Assembly (NCBI RefSeq): GCF_000016645.1
Contig: NC_009441.1
Coordinates: 3,596,001 to 3,660,000, forward strand
Length of the DNA stretch: 64,000 bases
Direction of reading: 5' to 3'
Origin: Flavobacterium johnsoniae UW101
Lineage (GTDB): Bacteria; Bacteroidota; Bacteroidia; Flavobacteriales; Flavobacteriaceae
Shown: positions 35,610 to 45,752 of the stretch, piece by piece
Layout: every line of letters begins with the position of its first letter
How positions within the stretch are numbered: position 1 is the first letter of the stretch
Notes under the pieces: generated by a model
What the model was told of the DNA's origin: nothing
What the model saw: only the letters and a program-made list of their open reading frames with translations
Database searches by the model: none
Translations under genes and position numbers: made by a program

Positions 35610-36680
35610 ATGAAAAATATAATAACCGTTAGTTCAATGCTTGGAGTTTTAATTTTAGGGACCGTTTCGCTGTTTTCTTGCAGTAAAATGGATGATATGA
35701 ATATGTCCGATCCAAAACTGAATATAAACTATCCTGCCGCTTATGTGGTCAATGGTCAGGACGGCACAATTTCAGTAATCAAATTGGAAACTAATGAAGT
35801 TACAGAAACCTTAAGCCTAATGGGCAGCGGCAACGATATGATCATGTGGCCGCACCACATTTCTTTACATTCCAATCATCTGGCTATCGGTGTACCCGGA
35901 ATGGACTTCTCTGCAGGCCATACCGCAGGTATGGGAGGAATGACAGGTAAACTCCTTGTAATTGACCCAGCCAGTGGGGCAACAGTAAAAAATATCAGCC
36001 TGCCAATGATGAACCACAACACAATATACAGCCCAAATGGTTCAGAAATCTGGGTGCCGCAAATGGACATCAATGGAAAAGTTCTGGTTTATGACGCCTT
36101 AACATACGCATTGAAAAGCACCATTGCAGTTGGCATGATGCCCGCTGAGCTTACCTTTTCTTCTGATGGGACTAAGGCTTATATTGCTAATGGAGATGAC
36201 AATACTGTGTCAGTTATAAATACCGCAACCAAGCAGGTTACAGCCACAGTTGCTGTGGGAAAAAACCCTGTGGGTGCCTGGACAGGAACTGACGCCAGAA
36301 TGTATGTTGATAATGAAGACGGGCAATCTATCTCGGTAATCAATGTGGCAACCGATGCCGTAGGCCAAACCATTGATCTAGGATTTATGCCTGGAATAGC
36401 GTCTCACAATGGAAATAAGAAAGAACTTTGGGTAAGTGATCCTGTCAATGCAAAAGTCCATTATTGGACCTGGGACCAGACTAAGATGATGTGGGTTCAT
36501 GGAGGTGTATTCACTACTGGTGCCGGTGCACATGCTATAACATTTACAGCAGATGGAAATACTGCCTATGTGACCAATCAGACCGCCAATACGGTCTCTG
36601 TTGTTAATGTATCAAACCATACGGTCTCTAAAACGATTAATGTCGGTAGAAAACCCAACGGATTGGTGCTGAAAATATAA
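35610..36680 (+). CDS. YVTN-family beta-propeller lipoprotein
   Basis: The 356-residue protein has a lipoprotein signal ending LFSCSK, a Met-rich start to the mature chain (MDDMNMSDP), and repeated YVTN-type blades such as AYVVNGQDGTISVI, AYIANGDDNTVSVI and AYVTNQTANTVSVV, giving a six- or seven-bladed propeller. Methionines and histidines (MIMWPHH, GHTAGMGGM) may add copper sites. Such proteins occur in copper islands of Flavobacteria, but their function is not known. It starts 14 bases after the HMA-DUF3347 gene and is co-transcribed with it. Confidence 0.75.
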   Translation: MKNIITVSSMLGVLILGTVSLFSCSKMDDMNMSDPKLNINYPAAYVVNGQDGTISVIKLETNEVTETLSLMGSGNDMIMWPHHISLHSNHLAIGVPGMDFSAGHTAGMGGMTGKLLVIDPASGATVKNISLPMMNHNTIYSPNGSEIWVPQMDINGKVLVYDALTYALKSTIAVGMMPAELTFSSDGTKAYIANGDDNTVSVINTATKQVTATVAVGKNPVGAWTGTDARMYVDNEDGQSISVINVATDAVGQTIDLGFMPGIASHNGNKKELWVSDPVNAKVHYWTWDQTKMMWVHGGVFTTGAGAHAITFTADGNTAYVTNQTANTVSVVNVSNHTVSKTINVGRKPNGLVLKI

Positions 36681-36811
36681 ATCTGATATAAAGGCATTTA
36701 AAAGGCAAAATAGAGATTGGATTTGCAATCAAAAAAAGAATAATTCTTATAACACTCAAACAAAGGAATGTTAGACAAAAAAACATTCATTAGAGATAAA
36801 AACTAAAAAAA

Positions 36812-37504
36812 ATGAAAAAACTAATTTTCTCAACCCTTGTAATGGCAATTGTACTTACAGCTTGTAATTCAAAAAACAAAGAAACTGCAGCTCCTGAAGC
36901 GGCTTCCGGGACAGCTCAGAATGACTCGCAATTGTATGCCTGTTCCATGCATCCTGAAATTACAGGAAAAAAAGGAGACAAATGTTCCAAATGCGGAATG
37001 GAATTAACCGAGCCAGTAAAGGAAACGGCCGGAAAAAGTGCAGAAGTAGAAACAGCCCAGACTGCTCAAGGAACATTTTCTATAAACGAAATCGTGAGTA
37101 ATTATCTGTCCCTAAAAAATGCATTAACCAAAGATGATACAAAAGGAGCTGCAGATGCAGGCAAGGCATTATATGCAGTTTTTAACAGTGTAAATCCCAA
37201 TTCGATAGATGCGAAATTAAAAGCAGAATATCTTGATATTGCTGATGATGCCAAAGAACACGCAGAACATATTGGAGCTAACGGCGGAAATATTGAACAC
37301 CAGAGAGAGCATTTTGCCGTGTTAAGTAAAGACATGAATGATTTGATAAAATCTTTCAAATCAGAACAAAAATTGTATCAGGACTTTTGTCCTATGTATG
37401 ATGGCGGAAAAGGAGCTATTTGGATAAGCGAAACCAAGGAGATCAAAAACCCATATCAAGGAAAAAAAATGTTAACCTGTGGTTCTATGAAAAAAGAACT
37501 ATAG
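36812..37504 (+). CDS. Lipoprotein with heavy-metal-binding domain and DUF3347
   Basis: The 230-residue lipoprotein (lipobox LTACNS) carries a heavy-metal-binding domain with YACSMHPEITGKKGDKCSKCGMEL at about residues 45-70 and a DUF3347 domain to the end (FCPMYDGGKGAIWIS, NPYQGKKMLTCG). These ligands suit copper or silver ions in the periplasm. Its DUF3347 part is closely similar to the next gene, which points to a recent duplication. It likely passes or buffers metal for the Cus-type pump downstream. Confidence 0.75.
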   Translation: MKKLIFSTLVMAIVLTACNSKNKETAAPEAASGTAQNDSQLYACSMHPEITGKKGDKCSKCGMELTEPVKETAGKSAEVETAQTAQGTFSINEIVSNYLSLKNALTKDDTKGAADAGKALYAVFNSVNPNSIDAKLKAEYLDIADDAKEHAEHIGANGGNIEHQREHFAVLSKDMNDLIKSFKSEQKLYQDFCPMYDGGKGAIWISETKEIKNPYQGKKMLTCGSMKKEL

Positions 37505-37743
37505 TACAGCTAAGTACTAATAAATTTATCGGGCTGTTTACATAATGACCACTCAATTTTCTCGTGACTAATGATGTTCATAATTTATTGAAATGTATCT
37601 AATTTTTTTAGACTACGCCGTGCGATACTCTTTGCTGAATATTCACTTATTTCCCATGTGTTTATTGTGTAGACAGTCCAATAGATATTTAGAAAAAAAA
37701 TCAATAGCAACCTATTTTTTAAACAATTTAAAATATAATTAAA

Positions 37744-38256
37744 ATGAAAAATACAATTCTTTCAGCCATATTAATGGTATGCGTAATGGTTTCTGGCAAT
37801 GCGCAAAGCAAAAAAACAGAAGCAAAATTTTCAACTCAGCAAATTGTTGCAGATTATTTAGCGTTAAAAAATGCACTCGCAAAAGATGACAGCAACGGGG
37901 CCGCTAAAGCTGGCAAGGCACTGTATTCGGCTTTCAAAACCACAAATGTAAAATCGATAAATCCAAAATCCAAAGCTGAATATCTTGATATAGCTGACGA
38001 TGCCAAAGAGCATGCAGAACATATTGGGGCCAATGGCGGTAATATTGAGCATCAAAGAGAGCATTTCGCTCTATTGAGTAAAGACATAAATGATTTGATC
38101 AAAACTTTTGGAGCTGCAAAAACACTATATCAGGATTCTTGCCCTATGTATGATGGTGGAAAAGGAGCTATCTGGATCAGTGAAACAAAAGAGATAAAAA
38201 ACCCTTACTATGGTTCTAAAATGCTTACCTGCGGTTCAATGAAAAAACAATTGTAA
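37744..38256 (+). CDS. DUF3347 periplasmic protein
   Basis: The 170-residue protein has a signal sequence (MKNTILSAILMVCVMVSGNAQ) and a single DUF3347 domain with SCPMYDGGKGAIWIS and NPYYGSKMLTCG. The block EYLDIADDAKEHAEHIGANG is identical to the preceding gene. The heavy-metal-binding domain of the neighbour is absent, so this is a stripped paralogue. The gap before it (37505-37743, 239 bases) holds no gene. It is one base from the haem-binding gene start and therefore co-translated with the RND operon. Confidence 0.75.
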   Translation: MKNTILSAILMVCVMVSGNAQSKKTEAKFSTQQIVADYLALKNALAKDDSNGAAKAGKALYSAFKTTNVKSINPKSKAEYLDIADDAKEHAEHIGANGGNIEHQREHFALLSKDINDLIKTFGAAKTLYQDSCPMYDGGKGAIWISETKEIKNPYYGSKMLTCGSMKKQL

Positions 38257-38257
38257 A

Positions 38258-38728
38258 ATGAAACGGTTCATCAGAAAGATTCTTTTTATTGGGTTAATTA
38301 TTTTTCTACTGATGCAATTGTATCAGCCTGCCCGCAATTCCGATTACGGGCAGGTTTTACCAATTCACATTTCAAAAGTCTATCCCATTCCCAAAAATAT
38401 ACAAACGATTCTTAAGACTTCTTGTTACGATTGTCACAGCAGCAACACGCAATATCCATGGTACTCCTACATCCAGCCGGCACGTACCTTTATGGAAGGA
38501 CATATCAAGGAAGGAAAAGAAAATTTGAATTTCAGCCAATGGGGAAGTTATTCGAAACGAAAACAGGAAAATAAATTAGACCGAATTGCCAAGCAGATAA
38601 AAGCCAATCAAATGCCTTTGGCTTCCTATACGCTGATCCATAAAGATGCAGTACTGAATACTGTTCAGAAAGAACAGCTACTCAATTGGATTGAAAAAGT
38701 AAGTGATAGTCTTTCAAAAATAAATTAA
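38258..38728 (+). CDS. Haem-binding domain protein
   Basis: The 156-residue protein has one N-terminal membrane anchor (residues 8-22) and a periplasmic domain with CYDCHSSNTQYPWYSYIQPA, the CxxCH cytochrome c-type attachment site followed by the conserved segment of the Haem_bd family. A downstream methionine (NQMPLASYTLIH) is a likely axial ligand. It may serve in electron transfer for copper redox or repair in the periplasm. It begins one base after the DUF3347 stop and ends four bases before the permease. Confidence 0.75.
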   Translation: MKRFIRKILFIGLIIFLLMQLYQPARNSDYGQVLPIHISKVYPIPKNIQTILKTSCYDCHSSNTQYPWYSYIQPARTFMEGHIKEGKENLNFSQWGSYSKRKQENKLDRIAKQIKANQMPLASYTLIHKDAVLNTVQKEQLLNWIEKVSDSLSKIN

Positions 38729-38732
38729 ATCT

Positions 38733-40043
38733 ATGGTACACAAATTAATAGAATGGTCCCTGCGCAACCGTTTCATCATATTACTATTATCAGCAGGAAT
38801 ATTTGTTTGGGGTATTATCTCTATTCAAAAAAATCCTATTGATGCTATTCCAGATCTATCTGAAAATCAGGTAATCGTTTTTACAGAATGGATGGGACGT
38901 GCTCCACAGCTCGTTGAAGACCAGATCACCTATCCCTTGGTTACCAACCTTCAGGGATTGCCTAAAATTAAATATGTAAGGGCTGCTTCCATGTTTGGAA
39001 TGAGTTTTATCTATGTCATTTTTGAGGATGATGTTGATGTATACTGGGCAAGATCAAGAGTACTGGAAAGGCTCAGTACAATTAGCAGCACCCTGCCCAA
39101 AGGAGTTGCACCGCAATTGGGACCCGATGGAACCGGAGTTGGCCATATACTCTGGTATACTTTGGACGCTCCCGGCATTGACCTTGGCGAACAAAGGGCA
39201 CTGCAGGACTGGTATGTCAAATTTGCTTTGCAAAATGTCCCCGGAGTAAGTGAAATTGCTTCTTTTGGAGGATTTCAAAAAGAATACCAGGTTACCATTG
39301 ATCCAAACAAACTGCTATATTATAAGCTGTCTGTCCCTGAGGTTATAAGCGCCGTACGAGCCAATAATAACGAAAGCGGCGGAAGAAAATTCGACATGAG
39401 TGATATTGGCTATATCATTAAGACATCCGGTTATCTGAAATCCATAAAAGAAATTGAGGATATTCCACTGAAAAACCAGAATGGTATCCCTATAAAAGTC
39501 AGCGATATAGGAACAGTCCAGATGAGCGGAGAAACCCGATTGGGAATCTTTGATCATAATGGTACAGGCGAAGCTGTTGGAGGCATCGTCGTGATGCGTT
39601 ACGGTGAAAACGCCGATGCCGTTATTGATAATGTGAAAGAAAAGATGAAAGAAGTCGCAAAAGGGCTTCCTAAAGGGGTAAAATTCAATATTGTATATGA
39701 CCGAGGGCATCTGATCAAAGAGTCTATTGATTCGGTTAAGCGCACCTTAATTGAAGAGATGATTGTGGTTTCGCTTATCGTTATTATTTTTCTTTTCCAT
39801 TGGCGCAGCGCATTAAGTATCATAATCCAGATCCCAATTACAATTGCCGCGAGTTTCATACTTCTAAATGCCTTTGGAATATCCTCCAATATCATGTCCC
39901 TTACCGGTATCGCACTTGCCATTGGGGTAATAGTTGACAACGGTATTATTATGAGTGAAAATGCCTACCAGCATCTCTCACAACGGTATGCACAATGGGA
40001 ATCCGAACAAAAAACTGAAACAAACTCTGATGAAAAGAATTAA
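38733..40043 (+). CDS. cusA: Cus/Czc-type heavy-metal RND permease, N-terminal half
   Basis: The 436-residue frame matches the first half of CusA/CzcA: helix 1 (FIILLLSAGIFVWG), ENQVIVFTEWMGRAPQLVEDQITYPL, porter subdomains, and helices 2 to 4 with GVIVDNGIIMSEN, which contains the proton-relay aspartate. Then the frame ends at a stop after WESEQKTETNSDEKN. The second half continues in another frame with a 14-base overlap. Together they make about 1080 residues, the usual length, so this is one transporter split at the cytosolic loop between helices 4 and 5. It may be a frameshift or a true two-chain permease. Confidence 0.8.
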   Translation: MVHKLIEWSLRNRFIILLLSAGIFVWGIISIQKNPIDAIPDLSENQVIVFTEWMGRAPQLVEDQITYPLVTNLQGLPKIKYVRAASMFGMSFIYVIFEDDVDVYWARSRVLERLSTISSTLPKGVAPQLGPDGTGVGHILWYTLDAPGIDLGEQRALQDWYVKFALQNVPGVSEIASFGGFQKEYQVTIDPNKLLYYKLSVPEVISAVRANNNESGGRKFDMSDIGYIIKTSGYLKSIKEIEDIPLKNQNGIPIKVSDIGTVQMSGETRLGIFDHNGTGEAVGGIVVMRYGENADAVIDNVKEKMKEVAKGLPKGVKFNIVYDRGHLIKESIDSVKRTLIEEMIVVSLIVIIFLFHWRSALSIIIQIPITIAASFILLNAFGISSNIMSLTGIALAIGVIVDNGIIMSENAYQHLSQRYAQWESEQKTETNSDEKN

Positions 40044-41964
40044 AAATATATTTCGCAAAAAAACACAGTGGATATCCGAAGAGGAAAGGCTTAAAGTAAT
40101 TGAGAAAAGCAGCAAGCAGGTTTCTCGCGGGGTATTCTTTGCCACCATAATTATAATTACTTCTTTCCTGCCTGTATTTATGCTTACCGGACAGGAAGGA
40201 AAGCTATTCCATCCCTTGGCTTATACAAAAACTTTCATACTGATTGTGGATGCCTTGTTGGTACTTACATTAGCTCCGGTACTGATCTCTTTTTTTATGA
40301 AAGGGAAATTCCGTCCAACTGATGCACATCCCGTAAATCGTTTTTTGGAAAAAGGTTATGAGCCTATCATACGCTGGGTCCTAAAATGGAGAAAAACAAC
40401 CCTTACGGTTAATATTTTGGCGTTATTGATTTCCATTCCATTATTGATGCGGCTGGGAACAGAGTTCATGCCCCCACTGGATGAGCAGAGCATTTTATTT
40501 ATGCCTGTTACCCTGCCTGATGTATCCAATGGAGAAATCAAACGCATCTTGCAGGTACAGGATAAAATAATAAAATCAGTTCCCGAAGTAGAAAGTGTTT
40601 TAGGCAAAGCCGGACGGGCTAATACAGCTACCGATAATTCCCCAATGAGCATGATTGAGACCATTATCATGCTAAAACCAAAATCAGAATGGCGTAAAGG
40701 AATAGACAAAAAAGACATTATTAAGGAACTCGATACCAAACTGCAGATCCCGGGTGTGGTAAACGGTTGGACACAGCCTATCATCAACCGTATCAATATG
40801 CTCGCTACAGGAATTCGTACCGACGTGGGTATTAAAGTCTACGGTCAAAATCTCGATACCATTGCGCGAGTATCAGAAAGAGTAAAAATGGCTTTAGAGG
40901 GAACCCCTGGAGTGTCTGACTTATTTGTGGATCCTATTACTGGTGGCAAATACCTGGATGTTGATGTCAATCGTTCCGAACTGGCCCGTTATGGACTCAC
41001 TGTAGATGACGTAAACCAAACCGTGGAATTTGCCTTAGGAGGAGCGTCCATCGGCAATACCGTTGAAGGACGAAGACGATTTTCAATAAGCGTTCGTATG
41101 GCACAGGACTATAGAAATAGCGTAGAACGCATTAAACGCATTCCCCTGCAGTCTCCAACCTTTGGAGAGGTGCCCCTATCTTCTGTTGCCGATATTAAAT
41201 TCGTAGATGGCCCTCCAATGATTAGTTCAGAAAATGCACTCCTTCGCGGGGCAGTCATGTTCAACATACGTGATCGTGATATGGGGGGAACCGTACAGGA
41301 AGCTATGAAAAAATTAGAAAGTGCCAAAAATATACTTCCCGAAGGGTACTTTATAGAATGGAGCGGACAATATGAGAACCTGATCAGCGGAGAAAAGACC
41401 CTTAAAATCATTGCACCGATAGTATTGCTTATTATTTTCTTCTCCCTCTATTTTGCCTTTAATTCCCTTAGAGAAGCCTTCTTAAGTCTTATAACAGTGC
41501 CTTTTGCTTTGATTGGAGGTGCCTATATAATTTTTTTCTGGGATGTCAATCTATCAGTGGCAGTAGCTGTAGGTTTTATAGCCTTGTTTGGTATTGCCGT
41601 GGAAACCGGAATTGTGATGGTTATCTATCTCAATGATGCAATGGAGCAGCTTATCAAGGCCAAAGGTAATTCAAGAGAAACCATTACTAAAGACGATCTC
41701 AGAGAATATGTGGTACACGGCGCCGCAAAGAGATTACGCCCAAAACTAATGACCGTCTGTGTCTCATTATTTGGATTAGTGCCTGTCCTTTGGTCCAATG
41801 GTGTCGGAATGGATGTAATGAAACCAATCGTATTGCCTATGATTGGCGGCGTATTTACCTCTGCCGTACATATCTTATTAGTAACCCCGCTTATTTTCCT
41901 AATGTCTAAAGAATATGAATTACGAAAATATGGCAAACTTGAAGTACATGATGTCAAACATTAA
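40030..41964 (+). CDS. cusA: Cus/Czc-type heavy-metal RND permease, C-terminal half
   Basis: From ATG 40030 this 644-residue frame gives the rest of the permease: ISEEERLKVIEKSSKQVSRG, helices 5 and 6 (VFFATIIIITSFLPVF), the second porter domain with WTQPIINRINMLATGIRTD, and helices 7 to 12. In CusA the methionine-based relay includes M573, M623 and M672; Met-containing equivalents such as INMLATG are present. The frame is open back to before 39955, but those codons are the shadow of the first half. Translation could start by coupling at the overlap or the two frames may have been one gene until an indel. Confidence 0.8.
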   Translation: MKRIKNIFRKKTQWISEEERLKVIEKSSKQVSRGVFFATIIIITSFLPVFMLTGQEGKLFHPLAYTKTFILIVDALLVLTLAPVLISFFMKGKFRPTDAHPVNRFLEKGYEPIIRWVLKWRKTTLTVNILALLISIPLLMRLGTEFMPPLDEQSILFMPVTLPDVSNGEIKRILQVQDKIIKSVPEVESVLGKAGRANTATDNSPMSMIETIIMLKPKSEWRKGIDKKDIIKELDTKLQIPGVVNGWTQPIINRINMLATGIRTDVGIKVYGQNLDTIARVSERVKMALEGTPGVSDLFVDPITGGKYLDVDVNRSELARYGLTVDDVNQTVEFALGGASIGNTVEGRRRFSISVRMAQDYRNSVERIKRIPLQSPTFGEVPLSSVADIKFVDGPPMISSENALLRGAVMFNIRDRDMGGTVQEAMKKLESAKNILPEGYFIEWSGQYENLISGEKTLKIIAPIVLLIIFFSLYFAFNSLREAFLSLITVPFALIGGAYIIFFWDVNLSVAVAVGFIALFGIAVETGIVMVIYLNDAMEQLIKAKGNSRETITKDDLREYVVHGAAKRLRPKLMTVCVSLFGLVPVLWSNGVGMDVMKPIVLPMIGGVFTSAVHILLVTPLIFLMSKEYELRKYGKLEVHDVKH

Positions 41965-43198
41965 AATACTGGCAGTACTATTGCTTTTACTGCCATTACA
42001 GCTATTGAGCCAGACCCAACAGGTCTTGTCTCTTGATACAATCCTTCACAGGATTGATAAAAAAAACGTGCTCCTGCAAAGCTATAGCCTAAAGGCTGAA
42101 GGGTACAAATATAGTGCTGATGCCGCAACGGCATGGATGGCACCAATGGTGGGTGTTGGGACATTTATGACACCCTATCCTTTTCAGGAAGTTATGGATG
42201 ACCGCGACAAAGGATCTTTAATGTTCAGAGTTGAACAAGATATCCCCAATATAGGAAAGCTAAACAAGAAGAAAAAATTTATCCAGTCCCAAGGAAATAT
42301 TGAGAACGCTACGCGGACCGTTACCCTTAACGACTATAAAGCGCAGGCCAAACAGCTCTACTACAGCTGGATGGTAGCCGAAGAGCGAATGAAAGTTTTG
42401 GATCAGAACGAAAAGATAATGTTGACCATGAAAAAGATTGAGGAAGTACGCTATCCTTACAATCAGTCGCAATTGGGTAATGTATACAAGATTGACGCAA
42501 GGATTGAAGAGAACAAAAATATGATCCGCATGCAGGAAGGTGAAATCGCAAAAGCAAGAGCATGGCTCAACAGCTTGATGAACCAGCCTGGCAATGCTGA
42601 TTTTTCAATCGACACAAGTATTACTCCTGTCTTCAACCCTGCTTTGCACGACACCACAAGTCTTGCTGCTGTGCGGGGAGATATTAAAAAGATGGATGCG
42701 GGAATTGAATCGATGCAGCTCAGTATTCAGGCGATGAAAGCGGAGAAAAATCCCTCTTTTAAAATCCAGTTTGACCACATGAATTCTTTCGATAAAATGA
42801 TGCCCAAAGCCTATTCGGTAATGGCAATGATGTCTATTCCTATTGCTCCATGGTCATCAAAAATGTATAAATCAGATGTTAAAGCAATGCAATATAATGT
42901 ACAGGCAATGGAGAAAGAGAAATCCGCCATGCTGCAGGAAACCCAGGGTATGTTATATGGTATGCAATATGAAATACTGACCATGCAAAAAAGAATCCAG
43001 GGACTCGAAACAAAAATAATCCCTTCAATGCAAAAATCGCTGGATGTAAACTTTCTGAACTATCAGGAAAACAAACTGCAGATTCCTGTAGTAATTGACT
43101 CCTGGGAAGCTTTAAATATGCTGCAGAATAACTTATTAGATGAAAAATTAAAACTATATCAAATGATTGTCGATTATGAAAAAGAACTCTATCGCTAA
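41948..43198 (+). CDS. TolC-family outer-membrane efflux protein
   Basis: The 416-residue protein has a signal sequence ([22 protein letters not shown]) and the long coiled-coil helices of TolC-type channels ([35 protein letters not shown]). It is Met-rich ([23 protein letters not shown]), which is unusual for a general channel and fits copper or silver efflux (CusC-like). The start at 41948 is chosen over 41915 because the signal starts there; it overlaps the permease end by 17 bases. It completes the CusCBA set. Confidence 0.75.
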   Translation: MMSNIKILAVLLLLLPLQLLSQTQQVLSLDTILHRIDKKNVLLQSYSLKAEGYKYSADAATAWMAPMVGVGTFMTPYPFQEVMDDRDKGSLMFRVEQDIPNIGKLNKKKKFIQSQGNIENATRTVTLNDYKAQAKQLYYSWMVAEERMKVLDQNEKIMLTMKKIEEVRYPYNQSQLGNVYKIDARIEENKNMIRMQEGEIAKARAWLNSLMNQPGNADFSIDTSITPVFNPALHDTTSLAAVRGDIKKMDAGIESMQLSIQAMKAEKNPSFKIQFDHMNSFDKMMPKAYSVMAMMSIPIAPWSSKMYKSDVKAMQYNVQAMEKEKSAMLQETQGMLYGMQYEILTMQKRIQGLETKIIPSMQKSLDVNFLNYQENKLQIPVVIDSWEALNMLQNNLLDEKLKLYQMIVDYEKELYR

Positions 43199-44516
43199 GT
43201 TAGTCGGATTGTTATTCGTTTCGATATTATTATTGACAGCCTGTAACAAGAAAACCGAGCCTAACAATAAGCCAGCACACCAGCATAGTACAAATCAGGA
43301 ATATACCTGTCCAATGCATCCCGAAGTTATCCAGGATAAGCCCGGCAGCTGTCCAATATGCGGGATGGAATTGGTCCCAAGGCATACCGCTGGAACGGAA
43401 ACAGCCATAGACAGCAGCTTAAAACACCTGCTAAAACCAGTTAACGAACAAGTCGTTTCAAATATATCTGTCATAAAAGCTGACCAGAGTACTAAAATAT
43501 TCTCCATGCATGTACAGGGAATTATTACCTACGATACCCGTGACCAGACCAGCATTTCCAGCAGGGTAAGCGGAAGGATTGAGCGTCTGCTGATTAATTA
43601 TAATTACCAGCCCGTAAAAAAAGGACAGTTGATCATGGAAATCTATTCCCCTGATCTGGCTGCCGCGCAAAGAGAGTTGTTGTTTATTTATCAATCTGAC
43701 CCAAACAATCCGATGCTTCAAAAAGCAAAAGACAGACTGTCTCTCCTGGGTATGCAGCAGGGGCAAATTCAACAGGTATTAAAAACAGGTAAAATCTCCT
43801 ATCGCATTCCTGTTTACAGTAATGCCACCGGGTACATCTTAGACAACACGGCAGCGGCAAATGCTTCTACAGCAGCTCCTGCGGCTTCGCCTCAAAGCGC
43901 ACCGTCAGATGATGGCATGGGCGCAATGGGTTCAAGTAGCAGTGCAGCATCAAATAGCAGCGCATCTACCCCTACTTCCTCTGCTATTATGCTAAGAGAA
44001 GGACAATATGTTGGTGCAGGACAATCTCTTTTTACAATTTATACCAACAAAAACCTTATCGCTGAGTTTGCTTTTGATCCATCGGTATCATCCCAGATTA
44101 AAAAAGGACAAAAGTTGGTGTTTTATGAACCCTCAGATAAGCAAACCGTGTATACTGGTACTATCGGACTCATTCAACCCGTCTTTAAAGAGGGAAGCAA
44201 CTTTACCATAGCACGGATTTATTTGCAGGATAATAAATTTCAGACCGGAAAATTAGTAACTGCAGCCATTCCTATTGTCAGTAAAGGCTGGTGGCTTCCG
44301 CAAAGCGCCGTTCTTAATTTAGGAAATAAATCCATCGTTTTCAAAAAAGAGCAGGACGTGTTTGTTCCCAGAGAAGTTAAAACGAAAAATAATGGTGATG
44401 GAATGGTGCTAATAGACCAAGACATCAGTAATTGGAATATCGCCAGTAATGCGGCTTATATGATAGACAGTGAGAGTTTTATCAAGACAGCTTCAGAAAA
44501 TAAATTAAAAAATTAA
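43176..44516 (+). CDS. cusB: CusB-like RND adaptor with heavy-metal-binding domain
   Basis: The 446-residue lipoprotein (lipobox LTACNK) begins with a heavy-metal-binding domain ([20 protein letters not shown], residues about 47-67), followed by a membrane-fusion adaptor: barrel-sandwich strands ([19 protein letters not shown]), a helical hairpin, then beta-barrel and membrane-proximal parts. Residues about 225-270 carry a Ser/Ala-rich low-complexity insert inside the second half of the lipoyl domain. The gene overlaps the TolC-like gene by 23 bases and is followed after three bases by a second adaptor. Confidence 0.8.
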   Translation: MKKNSIAKLVGLLFVSILLLTACNKKTEPNNKPAHQHSTNQEYTCPMHPEVIQDKPGSCPICGMELVPRHTAGTETAIDSSLKHLLKPVNEQVVSNISVIKADQSTKIFSMHVQGIITYDTRDQTSISSRVSGRIERLLINYNYQPVKKGQLIMEIYSPDLAAAQRELLFIYQSDPNNPMLQKAKDRLSLLGMQQGQIQQVLKTGKISYRIPVYSNATGYILDNTAAANASTAAPAASPQSAPSDDGMGAMGSSSSAASNSSASTPTSSAIMLREGQYVGAGQSLFTIYTNKNLIAEFAFDPSVSSQIKKGQKLVFYEPSDKQTVYTGTIGLIQPVFKEGSNFTIARIYLQDNKFQTGKLVTAAIPIVSKGWWLPQSAVLNLGNKSIVFKKEQDVFVPREVKTKNNGDGMVLIDQDISNWNIASNAAYMIDSESFIKTASENKLKN

Positions 44517-44519
44517 GCC

Positions 44520-45734
44520 ATGAACAATAAATTAATAATTCGTACTATTTTGCTCATTGCAATGGTTTTTCCACTTCTATTTACAGCATGTGCCCAAAAA
44601 GAAGAAAAAAAAACCAGTCAGGAAAAAGCTCAAACCTATACCTGCCCCATGCATCCGCAAATTGTAAAAGATGGCCCCGGCTCATGCCCGATCTGTGGAA
44701 TGGATTTAGTGCCTTTCGAAAAAAACAACGCACAGGACTTTCTAACCTTGGGACCGAGCCAGCAGGCACTAGCTAATCTGACTACAATAACTGCTGGGGA
44801 AAATGAATTTTCAAATTCTTCTCATCTTAACGGACGTTTGGTTACTGACCCTGAGCAAACTATTTACATTTCAAGTCGCGTGGCAGGAAGGATTGAAGAG
44901 TTGTATGTAAAAGAAACTGGTGTTCCCGTTCGAAAAGGCCAGCCTTTGTACAAAATATATTCAGAGCAGCTTTCAGCCCTGCAGCAGGAGTACCTTCTAG
45001 CTACGGCACAGGCTGCAAGCTTTACTGAGGATAAACGATTTGCCCAAATAAAAAATGCTGCAAAACAAAAACTATTATTATATGGACAATCTGAAGCACA
45101 GCTTAATGAATTATTAAAAAAACAAAAAGCTTCTCCTTATGTTGTTTATTATGCCCCGTATTCAGGAATAGTTGCAGAACTTTCCATAACAGAAGGCCAA
45201 TATGTAGCAGAAGGAGGCTCTATTATGAAACTGGAAGATTATACCCGTTTATGGGTCGAAGCTGATGTCTATCCTGCAGATGCCGGTAAAGTTAAAATAG
45301 GCCAAAAAGTAAAAGTTATTGTCTCGGGTTATGAAGATCAGCCCCAAACAATGACGGTAGATTTTATAAATCCTGCCCTGCAGACAAGCAAACAGCTCAT
45401 ACAGCTGCGAGGTGCTATTGCCAATCCAAACAAGCAATGGCAGGCAGGTCAACAGGCAATTGTTTTACTGCCTTCATCAGAACAAAAAATGAAATTAACC
45501 ATACCTGTAGATGCCGTAATAAGAGACGGCAGCGGTACACATGTGTGGATTGAAATTGAAAAAGGCAAGTATCAGCCTAAAATGGTGGCTATTGGTTCTG
45601 AAACCTTCGATGAAGTGGAAATTACTAGCGGTTTAAAAAAAGGAGATATCGTCGTTGCATCCGGTGCCTATCTTTTGTACAGTGAATTTATATTAAAGAA
45701 AGGCAAAAACCCTATGTCAGGAATGAAAATGTAA
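44520..45734 (+). CDS. Second CusB-like RND adaptor with heavy-metal-binding domain
   Basis: The 404-residue lipoprotein (FTACAQ) has a heavy-metal-binding domain YTCPMHPQIVKDGPGSCPIC and a complete adaptor fold (SRVAGRIEELYVKETGVPVRKGQ, APYSGIVAELSITEGQYVAEG, LWVEADVYPADAGKVKIGQ). It lacks the low-complexity insert of the first adaptor. Its C-terminus is Met-rich (NPMSGMKM). Two adaptors for one permease suggest a mixed hexamer or alternative delivery of ions, as seen in some RND systems with paired adaptors. Confidence 0.8.
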   Translation: MNNKLIIRTILLIAMVFPLLFTACAQKEEKKTSQEKAQTYTCPMHPQIVKDGPGSCPICGMDLVPFEKNNAQDFLTLGPSQQALANLTTITAGENEFSNSSHLNGRLVTDPEQTIYISSRVAGRIEELYVKETGVPVRKGQPLYKIYSEQLSALQQEYLLATAQAASFTEDKRFAQIKNAAKQKLLLYGQSEAQLNELLKKQKASPYVVYYAPYSGIVAELSITEGQYVAEGGSIMKLEDYTRLWVEADVYPADAGKVKIGQKVKVIVSGYEDQPQTMTVDFINPALQTSKQLIQLRGAIANPNKQWQAGQQAIVLLPSSEQKMKLTIPVDAVIRDGSGTHVWIEIEKGKYQPKMVAIGSETFDEVEITSGLKKGDIVVASGAYLLYSEFILKKGKNPMSGMKM

Positions 45735-45752
45735 TAATCAATCACACAGACA

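Noticed and set aside
39955..40029. Earlier start (39955) for the second permease frame
   Set aside because: The 25 residues it adds are the out-of-frame shadow of the conserved helix-4 end in the first frame; ATG 40030 is where homology begins.
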